The notes: generated by a model from the sequence alone, not told the origin. A stretch of DNA of 64,000 nt from Schistocerca nitens (GCF_023898315.1 NC_064614.1:381237348-381301347), one strand, 5' to 3'; counted from the first letter of the stretch, positions 10,677-22,555 are shown. Translations and numbers: made by a program.

Positions 10677-10775
10677 GCCATGGGAAGCCCTCTGCCTCTT
10701 GTGGTGGCCAGTTACTCGTATTTTATGGAGTACTTTGAAGAAAAAGCAACACAGTCAGCCACTCTCAGATCCGTC
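10677..10775 (+). pseudogene. Penelope-like RT fragment, inverted relative to its neighbour
   Basis: The plus strand reads MGSPLPLVVASYSYFMEYFE followed by EKATQSA, the PLE motif around the palm. It begins at the point where the minus-strand PLE fragment ends, sharing CCATGGGAAGCCC at the junction. It is too short to carry function. Confidence 0.6.
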
Positions 10776-10822
10776 ATAACATTAGTCTACAGAGTACGCG
10801 CAGAAGGGCCGCTCTGCGATTT

Positions 10823-11162
10823 TTGACACAGGGCGTTTTGGTATGGGGAGATCTCTCTGACATCATTGCGCAATCGTCATTTCCGCGTCTGCGCATTCTT
10901 CGCGCGCGTGTTCAGGTTGAACCAACTGAAGACGGCGGACAGTTGCTCCGAGGAAATATTGTGGAATTTGCACGTCAGAAAGAAAATCGAGGAATTTCGC
11001 AAAGTGGCAAATGAAATATCACCGTTTCTGCAAGATGAATCAGTGGAATGTGTTGTGTCGCATATGCTCAACTGTGTGGACAATGTACGTAAGGAGTACA
11101 ATGATGATACGTGCTTAACGAGGGAAAGTAATATTGAAACAGGTGTCGAGCTATGTAGTTAA
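10823..11162 (+). other. Unassigned open frame upstream of pogo-like relic
   Basis: Open frames of 63-98 codons (for example NEISPFLQDESVECVVSHML) precede the pogo-like transposase. They could be its 5' region or unrelated sequence; no domain is recognised. Confidence 0.2.
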
Positions 11163-11382
11163 CCATACTTGTTGCACAGCGTTCCACAAAACCCGTCTCT
11201 AGCGAAAAGCAGTAAAGGACAATCGTTGTCCAAGGAGCGGGTACTAAACAGAATTACGTAGACGGACGATCATCCGCAGCTTAGTAAAAAAAATTATGAA
11301 CATACTTCGTTTAAGTCTGCAGCCATATGATCGTGTAGAACAGTAGAAAAACTACGGTTATTCAAGGGAGGACAAGGCGCAC

Positions 11383-12551
11383 TTGCTACAAAAACTGGTG
11401 TTCCCACGTTTCAGAGGTGGTCGCTACAATTTACAGGAAGTGCGTGACAATGTCCTACTACGTTATGCACATGAAATTGCGCGTGACATAGATTATAGTA
11501 ATTTCAAGAGAAGCAGTGGATGGTTCCATAACTTCAAACAGTGCTATTGTTTTAGAACAATCAAAGTGCCAATTTGATGATACACAGCAATCTGTGCAGT
11601 TGACCCGAAAATTTGTAGATGACATAAACAAACTTATTCCGCCGTTCAGTAAGGAATTTATTTTCAATCCCGAGCAATCAGAATTTGAAGAGAAAAAGCA
11701 TATGGAACGAATCCTGGAAATTAGAGGTACCAAGAGAATTGCATCAAGACCAACTAACATCAACGATTTAATGCTTTCGCATACAATTATGCCGCCTGTT
11801 AATCTGGATGGTAAATCGGCTGGAAAGCTATTTATTGCGCTGCGAGAAGTTGGAGGTGCTCTGTCCCCTACGATTCTTTCTCGTGTGCGTGACCTTGCAA
11901 GGGCACTAGGGAATATTTATGTCACAACAAGCAAGAATGGGAAATGGTCGTAAGAGAATCACAACTGTGCACTATGGGACTTAACACCTATGGTCATCAG
12001 TCCCCTAGAACTTAGAACTACTTAAACATAACTAACCTAAGGACATCACACAACACCCAGTCATCATGAGGCAGAGAAAATCCCTAACCCCGCCGGGAAT
12101 CGAACCCGGGAACCCGGGCGTGGGAAGCGAGAACGCTAACGCACGACCACGGGCATTGCTTTTTCTTGAGTCCTGGTCCGCTTATAAAAATCATACTTTT
12201 TTACAGCAAACTATTTCTCCTGAAAAGAGCGTGACACCGCAATTCATACCATCTGGAGCCACTAGATTAGTTCAGCCTCTGGCTGTTTGTTTTTTCGGTG
12301 GCTATAAAACATATTATCGCCGTTTCGGCAGCTACGCCTTTAAGGACAGCCACTTTCACAATAGGCTCTACGACAGACTGTTTCGCAATCTGTTGCATGC
12401 CATAACTTTTCATCAGTTCTCATCGCCCCGTTACATCAATATGATTCTATACGCATCCGTTAAGAGTGGATACACGGCTGGACATCCTGCACGGTTTGTA
12501 GCTCCCGAGGATTTCGCCAGTGTTGATGATGCGAACCTTCGTCATCACTGA
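11383..12551 (+). pseudogene. Pogo/CENP-B-like DDE transposase relic, split by SINE3
   Basis: Three open segments give a DDE transposase of the pogo/Tigger superfamily. RYAHEIARDIDYSNFKRSSG followed by WFHNFK is a CENP-B-type DNA-binding helix (11.46-11.56 kb). FIFNPEQSEFE (11.66 kb) occupies the first catalytic position, and SYTIMP-like HTIMPPVNLDGKSAGKLF follows. LLFLESWSAYKNH (12.16 kb) occupies the second position and PSGATRLVQPL the conserved C-terminal block. Both catalytic positions read Glu (GAG codons) where Asp is expected. SINE3 at 11962-12155 replaces part of the core, and frameshifts separate the segments. It was presumably a cut-and-paste transposase; now dead. Confidence 0.65.
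11962..12155 (-). mobile_element. SINE3 inside pogo-like relic
   Basis: Minus-strand SINE3: GTGCACTATGGGACTTAAC at the tail, GTCATCAGTCCCCTAGAACT body, GAGAAAATCCCTAACCCCGC linker and a head with GGGAATCGAACCCGGGAACC. It interrupts the transposase between the KNGKW and LLFLES blocks. A clear TSD was not found, and some host sequence seems lost at the junction. Confidence 0.85.
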
Positions 12552-12758
12552 ATTAAATACACGTATCCATTGAAGCGACAAATGGCGTTGCTATTTTGGG
12601 TTTGCTTTTCCATGCTTTCTTTGTCTTACTCATTCTCTGTTTAGGGATTTCAATGCTAGCCACAGAGCGTGGGTACCTTCTGCTCAGGTGACGGGGGTGG
12701 GGGGGGGGGGGGGCTAGAATTATTTACCCCATTAGTGTCATTTGAAACTCAAGAGTTC

Positions 12759-12957
12759 ACAAATGGTTCAAATGGCTCTGAGCACTATGGGACTTAACAT
12801 CTTAGGTCATCAGTCCCCTAGAACTTAGAACTACTTAAACCTAACTAACCTAAGGACATCACACACATCCATGCCCGAGGCAGGATTCGAACCTGCGACC
12901 GTAGCAGTCCCGCGGTTCCGGACTGCAGCGCTAGAACCGCACGACCACCGCGGCCGG
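12759..12957 (-). mobile_element. SINE1 with 11-bp TSD
   Basis: Complete minus-strand SINE1 with box B complement GGATTCGAACC. Perfect TSD CTCAAGAGTTC at 12748-12758 and 12958-12968. A 16-bp G run lies just upstream near 12698. Confidence 0.95.
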
Positions 12958-13036
12958 CTCAAGAGTTCCTTTACTAAATTTTTTTTGTGCTTTTTCAGGA
13001 AGCCATTTATTGTCATGAAGGCCAGAGGTTGTTTGC

Positions 13037-13880
13037 GTGAACAAACGTTTGGTAAGTCGCGTTTCTGTGGAAGATAGCGTCCTGGAAATGGCGGCCAGGT
13101 TGCGCGCAGCATTGTGTAACCCTTTTTATATTTCCCCTAATACCGTTGGAAAGGTAGGTGCCACTATATCTACTGCTTCTGTAGCTTTGGAAGAAGAGTC
13201 TCGTAAATTGCAGTTTTTCGAAGGCAGTCAACCTGCTTACTGGCAATTGTGTAGGGTCCGAACCCATTTAGCTCAATGGAGTACCCATATTGCAGATTTA
13301 AATTGTCTTGAGCTTAGTGATCAGCAAAGAGAAACTCTTAAGCAGTAGCTCGATCGAGTGAAAGATATACAAGATAGGACTGGTTCACTGAGTTTGGATA
13401 GTGAGGAGGGTAGTTTGGAACAGGGTATTTCGACCAACAGTCAGTTACTGGATTTAGTGGTCCTCGAGGTCTTGGTTGCTTGGGCTCTGATCAATTTGCT
13501 AAATTACCTATCCCGATTGTGTGTTTGTTTAGTGGTATTTCCGATTTATCTATCGATCACTTAGATCAAGTTCGACAGATGTATGGTTACTTGTAGGATT
13601 TGAAGTTCATGCTGATGCCTTGCACGTATCGCATTCTGTGATATTTACTTGCTTTATCCTTTGTCGAAGGAGTTGCTAAGTAATTTGCTGCCTGAGATAC
13701 TTAAAAATCAAGGTACCCTAAGTCTGCTCAGGACGCGTATAATAGAGGGAAAGTTATCAGCACGTAAAGAACTTGAGTGGGCACACTACTGGCAGCTAGA
13801 AGCACCTAACGAGACACTGAATCATTATATAGAGGGTGTTCGTATTGCTCTCTCGGAATATGAATGTTACCGAACATGAC
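13037..13880 (+). pseudogene. Gypsy-type element, probable gag region
   Basis: Open segments at 13037-13564 and 13649-13879 precede pol in the same strand. LELSDQQRETLKQ and, further on, ARKELEWAHYWQLEAPNETL then NHYIEGVRIAL resemble the capsid region of Ty3/gypsy gag, where an R/K-rich stretch precedes PNExLxxYIxxV. No zinc knuckle or protease motif is visible. Frameshifts and stops break it. The assignment depends mainly on position upstream of a clear gypsy pol. Confidence 0.5.
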
Positions 13881-14214
13881 AGTATCTAGGACATTGTGGA
13901 AGGCAATAGGCCGTAAGATCGGTCGCTTTTTGTATCTGCGCGCAAACCTTTGACTTTCTCTGAGTTAAATCGGTTACTTAGTTCCGCCAAGGGACTTAGA
14001 TTTTCAGACGAACGACGATATCGGGATAAGGAGCTTGTCTCAACCTCCTATCCGAGATCGTAGTCATCAGCAGTTAGCTTCTGATTTATTAGCCTGCAAA
14101 CGTTGTATTCACTAAGTTGGGCATAACCGATCTAATTCAATACAAAATCCGTCTGGGCGACGACATCCCGGTACGGCATACTCCGTTTCGTCTCTCATTC
14201 CCTAAGATACAAGA

Positions 14215-14905
14215 CAAAAGATTAATGATATGCTGAGGGATGAAGTTATTAGATCAACTTCCCCGCATGCTTCTCCTCTAGTTCTCGTTCCTAAGGGCAG
14301 GGTGAGGTTTATAGAACGGTAATCGATTATCGAGCCCTTAATGAGGTTATTTTGCGGCGCGGAGTGGTCGCGCAGTTAGACGCGCCATGTCACGAATTGC
14401 GCGGCCCCTCCCGCCGGAGGTTCGAGTCCTCCCTCGGGAAGGGGTGTGTGTGTTGATCTTAGCATAAGTTACTTTAAGTAGTGTGTAAATCTATGGACCG
14501 ATGACCTCAACAGTTTGATCCCTTAGGAATTCACCCACATTTGAACATTTTTTGAGGTTATTTTAGAGTAAGTTCTCCTTCATGATCTCCGTAATAGTTT
14601 CACATGGTTTGCTGGTGCTTGCTATTTTATCGTACTTGATTTAAATCAAGCTTAGTATCAGATCCCATTAAGCGAGGAGTCTAAGCACGTTACTGCCTTT
14701 TGTACAGATTGGAATCTGTATAAATTTAATCGGGTACCATTTGGCTTGGTTACCGGAGCTTCGGTTCTTCCACGACTTTTACACCATGTTTTCGGCGACC
14801 TTAAGTTCGGTTGTGTATACAGTTATGATGTGGTAGTCTATAGCCGCTCTTTTGATGAACTTCTTTCTCATCTTGAGCAGGTATTGTTAAGCCTTCGATC
14901 TGCTT
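14215..14905 (+). pseudogene. Gypsy-type reverse transcriptase, split by SINE2
   Basis: The plus strand gives INDMLRDEVIRSTSPHASPL and VLVPKG before the SINE2 insertion at 14354, then FTWFAGACYFIVLDLNQAYY with the first catalytic Asp (VLDLNQAYYQIPL), FCTDWNLYKFNRVPFGL and YSYDVVVYSRSFDELLSHL. These are RT motifs in Ty3/gypsy order. The usual YxDD active site reads YSYD, so the first Asp of the pair is lost. Frameshifts also occur. The protein would copy element RNA into DNA; this copy cannot. Confidence 0.85.
14354..14552 (+). mobile_element. SINE2 with 12-bp TSD
   Basis: Second SINE family. The head GCGGCGCGGAGTGGTCGCGC has box B GGTTCGAGTCC; the body CTTAGCATAAGTTACTTTAA, then GACCGATGACCTCAACAG, ends in CACATTTGAACATTTT. 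It splits the gypsy RT. The TSD TGAGGTTATTTT at 14342-14353 and 14553-14564 is perfect. Confidence 0.95.
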
Positions 14906-15039
14906 GATAACCGTTAAACCATGGACAATTAATCTCGCTAGGCAGCAGATTTCTTTCTTGTGACTCCTGGTTTTTGGTGTTAGAGTTGATCAATAATGGA
15001 CTATCGTTTTCATAAAATTTTCTCTCCCAAATAATAAAA

Positions 15040-15440
15040 AAGGGGTGGTTATATTCACTGGTATGACTTATTATTTTCGGAAGTTCGTCCCTAATTTCGT
15101 CCAACTTGCTGCTTCTCTTAACAATCTGCCTAAAAAGGAAGGAAACATTGTTCGGGAGAGAGTCAGAAATCCGCCTTTGAAGCCGTTAAGACCTCCCTCA
15201 TCAAGCCTCCTGTATTGGCAATCCCGGACTTTGGAAAGAGATTTATAGTGCAGACTGATGCTTCCAATGCCGGAGCCGCTGCTGTAGTTTCACATGAAGA
15301 GTTAGGTGAAAGGTGCCCTTTAGCTTTTGCCTCGAGAATATTAGCAGGTCCTGAACTTAATTACTCGGTTTATGAATGTGAGACGTAGGCTGTCTTATTT
15401 GCTCTTGAGAAATTTAAATTCTATCTCGAGCATAGGTAAT
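15040..15440 (+). pseudogene. Gypsy-type RT connection and RNase H
   Basis: GMTYYFRKFVPNFVQLAASL is the RT thumb/connection block. After frame changes, QTDASNAGAAAVVSHEELGE then FASRILAGPELNYSVYECE and FALEKFKFYLEHR match gypsy RNase H, including the TDAS active-site Asp and the NYSVYECE Glu block. A stop follows ECET. It continues the RT in the expected order. Confidence 0.85.
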
Positions 15441-15554
15441 TTGACTTCTTCAATCAAGCCTAGAGCTGGGTCTTGGCACGCTCTAGCAAGGTGGGCGTTC
15501 GTAAATAAGCCTTCTGTTTCAGTGTGCGTTATGTAAGAGGCTCCTATAGTCAGG

Positions 15555-16776
15555 TTGCTGGTTAGCCGCATGTTTGATATTGCCAACCAGGAACCTGACG
15601 GCTGTTCATTGCTGGCCAGTTCACCAGTTTATAGTGCTTTAACTGAGGTATTCTTTGGGGATCTCAAGGTTAAACAGGATCAGGATCCTTATTTTGAACC
15701 TATTAGGAAGAGTTTGTTGGCTGGGAAGGTTGTTCCGGGTTATTTTTTAAGAAATGGTATTTTGTGTCGTGAGGTTGGTAAATTAGCCGAGGCAAAGTTT
15801 TGTTCACCCATCGAATTGGTGCCTTCCGTCTTCCTTTATTTTCATGATTCATTGTTGTGTGGTCATTGGGGCCTTCATAAGGTCATTGATAAGCTGTAAA
15901 ATAGATAAACCCAACACCAACTCATGTAAGGGGCTATTGCAATCTGTGGATCCCCTTCCCCGGACTACGGGAAAGAATCGTTATAGACTGGTGGTAGAGG
16001 ATCGTTTCTCTAGGTTTGTAAGATTACTTCCCAGCAGAGAAGTCACGGCTTCATCTTACTAACATTCTTAACTTGGATCACCTAAGGATCTTGTAAGTGA
16101 TAGTGCTCCCATCATTGTTTCTAAGTTTAAATTCCTTTCTTTCGGTAAAGCCTTTAATCATATTAGTACCGCCCCATATTATCCTCAGCCCTCCTTCTCT
16201 GAAGAGGTTAACAGGAATCTTAAGGCAGCTTTAACCATTTATCATGCAAAGGCCCAGACCAAGAGGGATATTTCTCTACCTTGGATCAATTTTGCTTTTA
16301 ATATGGCACAACTTGAGGCCTATAAGGTGGTTCTGGCCACTCTTATGTTCCTCTACCCCCCTAATTCTCCCCTTGCCAACCTGTGAAATATAAATGACCT
16401 TTTGCCTGAGTGTATCATCCCTCATGTGATTAAACAGAACTGGGATAGGACTAGGAGGAATATTGACTTAGCCCATCGCTATCAGGGGAGACGTTATAAT
16501 TGAGACAGACAACTCTTTTGAAGGAATGTGGGGGATAAGGTTTTCGTCTGGAACTATAATGCGGGCCGGGACCAACGTGGTGGAATTACTGGGAAACTAG
16601 TTCCTCGATTTGTAAGTCCTTGCTCCTTTGTTAGGATTTTGAGTCCTGTTAAAATACTCGTTTGTAATCTGGCTACTGTCAGAACTTTTAATGTTCATGT
16701 GAGCCAGGTGAAACAAATTAGCCTCTCCCCTTTTACCCTCCAATCCTTAAGAAGGTGGTTCTTTCGGTTTGAGTGA
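15555..16776 (+). pseudogene. Gypsy-type integrase relic
   Basis: An open segment from 15555 carries the N-terminal region (FLYFHDSLLCGHWGLHKV, a HHCC-like start). Then come fragments of the catalytic core: PLPRTTGKNRYRLVVEDRFS with RFVRLLPSR, LVSDSAPI-type wording, and PQPSFSEEVNRNLKAALTIY with the Glu-bearing helix region. The C-terminal segment at 16528-16776 reads GDKVFVWNY...LVPRFVSPCSFVRIL, typical of the gypsy integrase tail. Several frameshifts and a deletion between the N-terminal zinc-binding part and the core (about 15.93 kb) inactivate it. Confidence 0.8.
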
Positions 16777-17690
16777 GGGTGAATGAGCCGTGGAGAGGGC
16801 TCGCAATCGATTTCACGTGCCTTGATTTTAGGCATTATTTACTGGCGCTATTATTGCCAGCACAAATCGATAGTACCTTGTCGCTAGTTACCTCTGGCAG
16901 GGCAAGTCCTAAAGTAGCAGCGTTGGGGAGACAGTAAGAGCGTGGCAGCGAGTGACAGCGGACTAGGGGGCATCACGGGCCGATTTATGGACACAAATCA
17001 GTCGGCCTTAGGTCTGTTTTTCAAGACTTGGTGTAACTGCTGATGTCGGAGTCACGACATTGAGCCGAGTACGGCATCCTTCCGCCCGTGCCCGCTGATT
17101 GGTCTGACTTTCGATACTCCACGCTGTGTGGGCCTGGGTGCTGTGAGCCGCATTGGATATTTCCAGGATTATCAAATATCTGCCACATCTTGCATCTACG
17201 GTCAGTGTTTCTCACACTGCGATACGCCCTCCTCTATTTCATGGAATTGGTGGCTTACTGAACTATTTGTTTGAGCGTAATTGTCTAAGCTAAGAGTCTG
17301 TTACTTCACATTATTTCTATTTCTGATCAGTCGAATATTTGGCCGTATTCGTAATTGTTCTTGCATTGGGGATTTCTATATACCGCTGAGAGCTTCAATG
17401 TAGAGCACTTGTGTTGGCTATATGCAGTGCGAAATTCCAAGTTCAGTGGTTAACATTCACGTTAGATTTTCCCTTGACCGTCAGCTTCCTTGTGCCGTAG
17501 TATTCCGGGCTCACCTTTCCATGTTTTCCGCGTGCTACCACGTCCTGAGTCTAGGGATTTCACTAATTTCTTGTTGTAAGCGAGAATAAATAACTTTCTA
17601 CGTCATACTCCTGAAGCAATAACCTGTATTCAAAACTTTTGCTGTTCACAAATAACAAAAGTGTGTTAAGTGATTTAATTATATTTTTAA
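16777..17690. other. Region after gypsy pol, possible LTR remains
   Basis: A 3' LTR would be expected here, but I see no matching copy upstream of gag, and the 5' side is cut short by SINE1. No TG...CA pair with TSD could be fixed. No gene recognised. Confidence 0.35.
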
Positions 17691-17709
17691 TGGTGTAATC
17701 TGTGTTGTA

Positions 17710-18801
17710 ATGCGTGGTAACTGTGGATGCTGCCGTAGCATAGTGAAAGAGGCAGTGATATGAGTAACTGTGGGTTAGAATTTCGCTGGGGTGACTATAG
17801 TGGGGAACTGAATGGGGAACTCAGTGAGGCACTTCCGTAGAACTGTAGGCGTTTCAAAAAAGACAAAAGAATCACTGAGCAGGAGGCAAAGATTTGTGCT
17901 CTTCAGGCTCAGTTAGATGACGCGAAATTTGAACTAGACTGAATGAGGAAAAGATCTTAGGAACTGGAAAAGGTAACAAGCAGTGGGTGAAAGGGAAGCA
18001 GCTCTTCAACTTCATCTACATTTGAGCTAACAGTATCGAATAAATTTGACTTGTTACCTGAAATAGTAAGGGAAGAGCCCCATCCAGCTATAGACCACAG
18101 TAAGGTGCATCATTCTGTAAATACACTCGGTGTAGGCCGATACCAAAAGACAGTAGGAAGAAAAGAGTGTTGCTGCTAGGCAGTAGCCATGGGAGGGTTG
18201 TAGCGCAGATGATACAGGACAAGTCTGGAACAGGGCACAAGGACACAAGTATTGAGAAGCCAGGTGATAGCTTTAGCCAGGTGACAGAGGACATAAGGAA
18301 CTTGTGCAAAGGTTTTGGCAAAGATCAGGTTATTGTAGTAGGTGGGACGGGAAAGAGCCTCGCTAAGAACAGTAATTACGGCATTAGGTGTGACCTGGAT
18401 GAAATAGAAGCAATTGCAAACACAAAAGTTAGTTTTGTGGAGATCCTGCAGTGCCACGACCAGCCCTACGTTAGCACTGCTGTGACCTGTGTGAACACGG
18501 AGTTGAGCAGGAGATGCTAAGTGAAAATAAATCTCATATTTGTGCGGTGCCCGTTTGCTACAGTTGGAAGGTGGGGTATACTAGACACGGCCTATGGAGG
18601 GTTGCTATCACACATAGCAAGATGCCTGTTGTTACTGGTGTCAGAGAGACTTGTTTTCTTTCTCTCTCAGATCTTGATGCACAGTTAGTTAAGATAAGTA
18701 ACATTGTGTCTTGCAGTACGGATACTCCTCTGTGGAAATCAGTTAGAATAATTGACTCCAGGGCGAATGTTTTTAAGAGTAGTTTACAGGAGACGACGTA
18801 G
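17710..18801 (+). pseudogene. CR1-like LINE ORF1: zinc finger, coiled coil, esterase-like
   Basis: Around 17710-17870 a cysteine-rich stretch (MRGNCGCC, then NCGLEFRWGDYSGE and NCRRF in a shifted frame) fits a PHD-like or treble-clef finger. QEAKICALQAQLDDAKFELD follows as a short coiled coil. The open frame at 18167-18520 begins LLLGSSHGR, which looks like block I of SGNH/GDSL esterases, and the next frame continues into 18801. CR1-group ORF1 proteins are known to combine such modules. Stops and frameshifts occur throughout. The finger is inferred across a frameshift; the esterase assignment rests on one motif and its context. Confidence 0.5.
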
Positions 18802-18839
18802 GATGAAACATATAATGAAGAAAATACTGATATATAATT

Positions 18840-21020
18840 TGATCTGTTCCACGATAAATTCATGTCATTATTTTAACATAGCTCTCCAGATAAGCTAATG
18901 AGAAAGGACACTAAAGAGCAATGTCAAAAAAAAACATGTATTACTACATGGATTAAAGTACCTTGTGAAAGGAAAAGGGAAATGTATCTTTTGTCAAGAG
19001 CAAGTAGGGATCTAGCAGTAGTTGCAGCTACTAAAATTACGAAAATTATTAACAAATAAAGTAGCATGCTCATAATGTCAGAAATAAGTAATTCCGACAA
19101 CAGACGCGAATATAATGGCAGGGCTGTAAATGATGAGTCAAAGTATCAAACGTATTTAATAATCATTTCTTACGCATAGTAGAAAGCCTAATGACATATA
19201 ATTCAAGAGAAAAATCACACAAGTAATTTGGAAAACTACCTCTCATGAAATTAAATCATATGAATGTATCACCAACTTCTTCTTCTGATATTAAGAAAAT
19301 TAAACATTCTCTCAAAAATAAAAGCTCTTCTGATTTTTATGGCGTTTCCAATAGAGTATTAAAGATTTATTTCCATATAATAAGCCCGATATTTTGTGAA
19401 ATACGTAATGCATCACTAACTCAAGGCATTTTTCCAGAGAGACAGAAATATGCCGTTGTTAAACCTCTCTTTATGAAAGGTGATAACAGAAATGTCAATA
19501 ACTACCGGCATGTTCCACTGCTGACATCATTCTCAAAAATTTTTGATAAGGTGATGTATACTGGAAGAGTAAAAAATGGTTCAAATGGCTCTGAGCACTA
19601 TGGGACTTAACATCTGAGGTCATCAGTCCCCTATAACTTACAACTACTTAAACCTAACTAACCTAAGGGCATCACACATATCCATGCCCGAGGATGGATT
19701 CGAACCTGCGACGTAGCGGTCGCACGATTCCAGACTGAAGCGCCTAGAACCGCCCGGCCACACCGGCCGGTTCTGGAAGAGTATCTCACCTTAGTTACAG
19801 TAATGTCCTCAGCAAATCACAATTGTGGTTTCATAAGCGTTGCTCTATTCAGAATGCCATTTACATGTTCACTCACCAGATTTTACAAGCATTAAATAAT
19901 AAAACAGAGCCGTTTAGTACTTTCTGCGACCTGTCTGAGGCATCTGACCATGTGAATCACAGTAGCCTTCCAGATAAATTGAAGTTTTATGGAATCAGTG
20001 GTATTGCCAACCAATGGATGTCATATCTGACCAAAAGAATGTAGAAGGTTGTACTTCGTGATTCAACTAGTGTAGTCTGAGGACATAATCCTGACTGGGG
20101 AGAAATCACTTATAGGGTTCCCAATGCTCAATCTTAGGTCCACTATTATATCTCATATAAGTAAACGATCTTCATTCTAATGTGCAACAAGCAGAATTAG
20201 TTCTTTTTGCAGATAACACTGGTATTGTAATCAATCCAAGCATACTTACAGAAACAGAAGAAATCGTAAACAAAGTTCGTAAAAGTATCATTGACTAGTT
20301 TTCTGCGAATGCTCTCGCTCTCAACTTCAAAAAGACACGACATACTCAGTTCTGCACATCTAGGGGCACTACATCAGTGATAAGAGTAACACATGACGAG
20401 GAAATAATAAATAGGGTGGAAAATTCAAAATTTTTGGGTGCCAACGTTGATGGGAATTGTAACTGGAAAAAGCAAGTTTTGGAACTACTAAAACAATCTG
20501 ATTCAATCACATTTGAACTTGCAATCATTGCAAATCTTGGGGAGAAACAAATCAGTAAGTTGACATATTTGGAGCATTTTCAATAATGTCGTATGAAATA
20601 ATGTTCTGGCGTAACTCAACTTTAAACAAGAAAAGTCTTCATCGTGCAAAAACGTGCTGTAAGAATAATGTGTGATGCTCACTCACAATGGTCTTGTAGC
20701 CATCTGTTTAAGGGGTTGGGTATTCTGACTTTTGCTGAACAGTATTTTCATTGCTTCGTGAAGTTTGATGTGAATAATCCATTACAGTTCAAAAGAAACA
20801 ATGAGGTACATGATTACAACACCAGAAAGAAAAATATATTCATTACCCCACATTAAGGTTGTCTTTATCACAAAAAATAGTGCACAATGCTGCAACAAAA
20901 ATTTTTGATCACTTTCCCAGTGATACAAAATGTCTGACAGACAGCAAAGTAAAATTTAAAAACAAACTGAAACGTTCCTCCTTGAAACTGCTTCTGTTTC
21001 GTAGAAGAATTTCTATTACT
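18840..21020 (+). pseudogene. CR1/Jockey-type reverse transcriptase, split by SINE1
   Basis: Starting with the linker after the endonuclease (FHDKFMS, CERKREMYLLSRASRD), the frame continues through LKNKSSSDFYGVSNRVL and NVNNYRHVPLLTSFSKIFDK. SINE1 interrupts at 19572. Then come SIQNAIYMFTHQILQALN, FCDLSEASDHVNHS (first catalytic block, FxDxxKAFDxV decayed), LFADNTGIVI (FADD decayed to FADN), NSKFLGANVDGNCNWKKQV and QKRAVRIMCD. Seen directly: RT motifs in order with stops. The AP-endonuclease that should precede RT is missing, since only about 100 bp separate ORF1 from the post-endonuclease linker. Confidence 0.8.
19572..19772 (-). mobile_element. SINE1 with 11-bp TSD inside CR1-like RT
   Basis: Minus-strand SINE1, complete apart from small deletions in the head. 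The TSD CTGGAAGAGTA occurs at 19561-19571 and 19773-19783 and the RT frame resumes afterwards, so the LINE predates the SINE. Confidence 0.95.
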
Positions 21021-22194
21021 GTAATGTGTAAAGAGTGGTGTGTAGGACTCACTAACTCAGAACATCTGTATATCTTGATTTTTTTTTTTAAAAAAAACTT
21101 AGAAATGTTCTTAATGTAGTCGTATGTACGAATAAATTTACGATGTGAATGTAAAATGATTCGTTCTACAACATTATGGTCTGTTTTGCAAAATGATCCA
21201 TGGCACATGAAAGTAACTAACTTTATTTCTGACAGCGCCGTTCCTAAGAGGTCACAAAGAGCTGCAACATCCATACCCCGAGGTTGTAAGGCTTGTATTA
21301 ATTCTTTCTGGTGGTTTATACTGAATCCGACTAGAGCAGGATAATGTTTTTAAGGCTTACTGCTCTATTCCGTTAGTCACATTTCTTACTCTTATGAATT
21401 ATGTTTATCAAACCTTAAGAACGTCCATGAATATCTCTTGAAGTGTACAGATGACTTCTTATACACCATCCGAACGAGTTTCCTTTAAAATTATCTTCGC
21501 TTACGGAACAAGTTTTTAAATTCTATGTAGCGTACTGTGACCCAAAAATTTGTAGATTTTCTCACCTGTTTCAAAATAAAGCTTTTTAATTAGACTCGTA
21601 GACTTCACATCGCCTTAAGGTTAAATTTAAATTTTGACGATTCTTTTCTGCATACCATCGTATATCATACGCAGGACGTATGCTCCGATATAGCCTTGGT
21701 CGAAATACTCGTTCACAAAGTTCCTTTATTTTTATATATTCATTAACTGATGTTCGTATCCTAACTCACACTGGTCTTTGACGGGGGTAAAGAAGGTAAA
21801 CGATTCTCACATCTTTACGTCAGAATGATTTCCAAAATAAACTTTTACTTTTTAACTTAACGAGAAATTTGTCTTGACTTATCGATTTTCAATTTTTCCG
21901 ATTTTGTTTCATTTACATTTTCTCTCATTTGTCCCTAAATCTTTTTTTTTTTTTAAAAAAAAAAAAGAAAGACCACTTTGTTCGCCGGGGCACTGCCACG
22001 GCAGTTCTACCCCAGTTACGTTCCCGCTGGTATCGCTGAATAGTTTCCTTAATTGTGGGGTGATTCTTTTCCGTATATCCTCTTGGAGTAAACAACATAT
22101 CACGACGTGACGGAGTTCTCAACAAGGCAGGTGGATCTGCAACGGGTTGCTTAGCATCAATTTGAAACGAAGTGACTGGCGACTTATACATGTA
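21021..22194. other. LINE 3' flank and AT-rich spacer
   Basis: Begins with what may be the 3' end of the CR1-like LINE. A T/A homopolymer palindrome (T15-A13) lies at about 21943-21970. Nothing else recognised. Confidence 0.45.
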
Positions 22195-22555
22195 CATGAA
22201 ATGCATTCGCAGTTGCGAATATGGAGAACTATCAGCTGTATAATGGAACAACGACGACAGTGAAAATTTGTGCCAGAGCGGGACTCGAACCAGAATTTCC
22301 ACTTATCGCCAGTGGTCGCTTTGCCACAAGGTTATCCGAGCTCGACTCAAGGCCAGACCCAAACTTCTATATGTCGTTTACCATGCGTCTACAACCTCTG
22401 CTCGTACATCCTTTATGCATATTCCCGTACAGGGGAGGCATTTTATTTGAAAATCATTTGCCCGGTGTCAGCGGAGAAATACGATACTGCAATCCCTTTG
22501 TTATTCGGAATTACGAGGTTATTTCGGACATGCTGACACAGGCACTGCAATATCG

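Noticed and set aside
16777..17690. 3' LTR of the gypsy relic
   Set aside because: No matching 5' LTR remains and no TG...CA unit with TSD could be defined.
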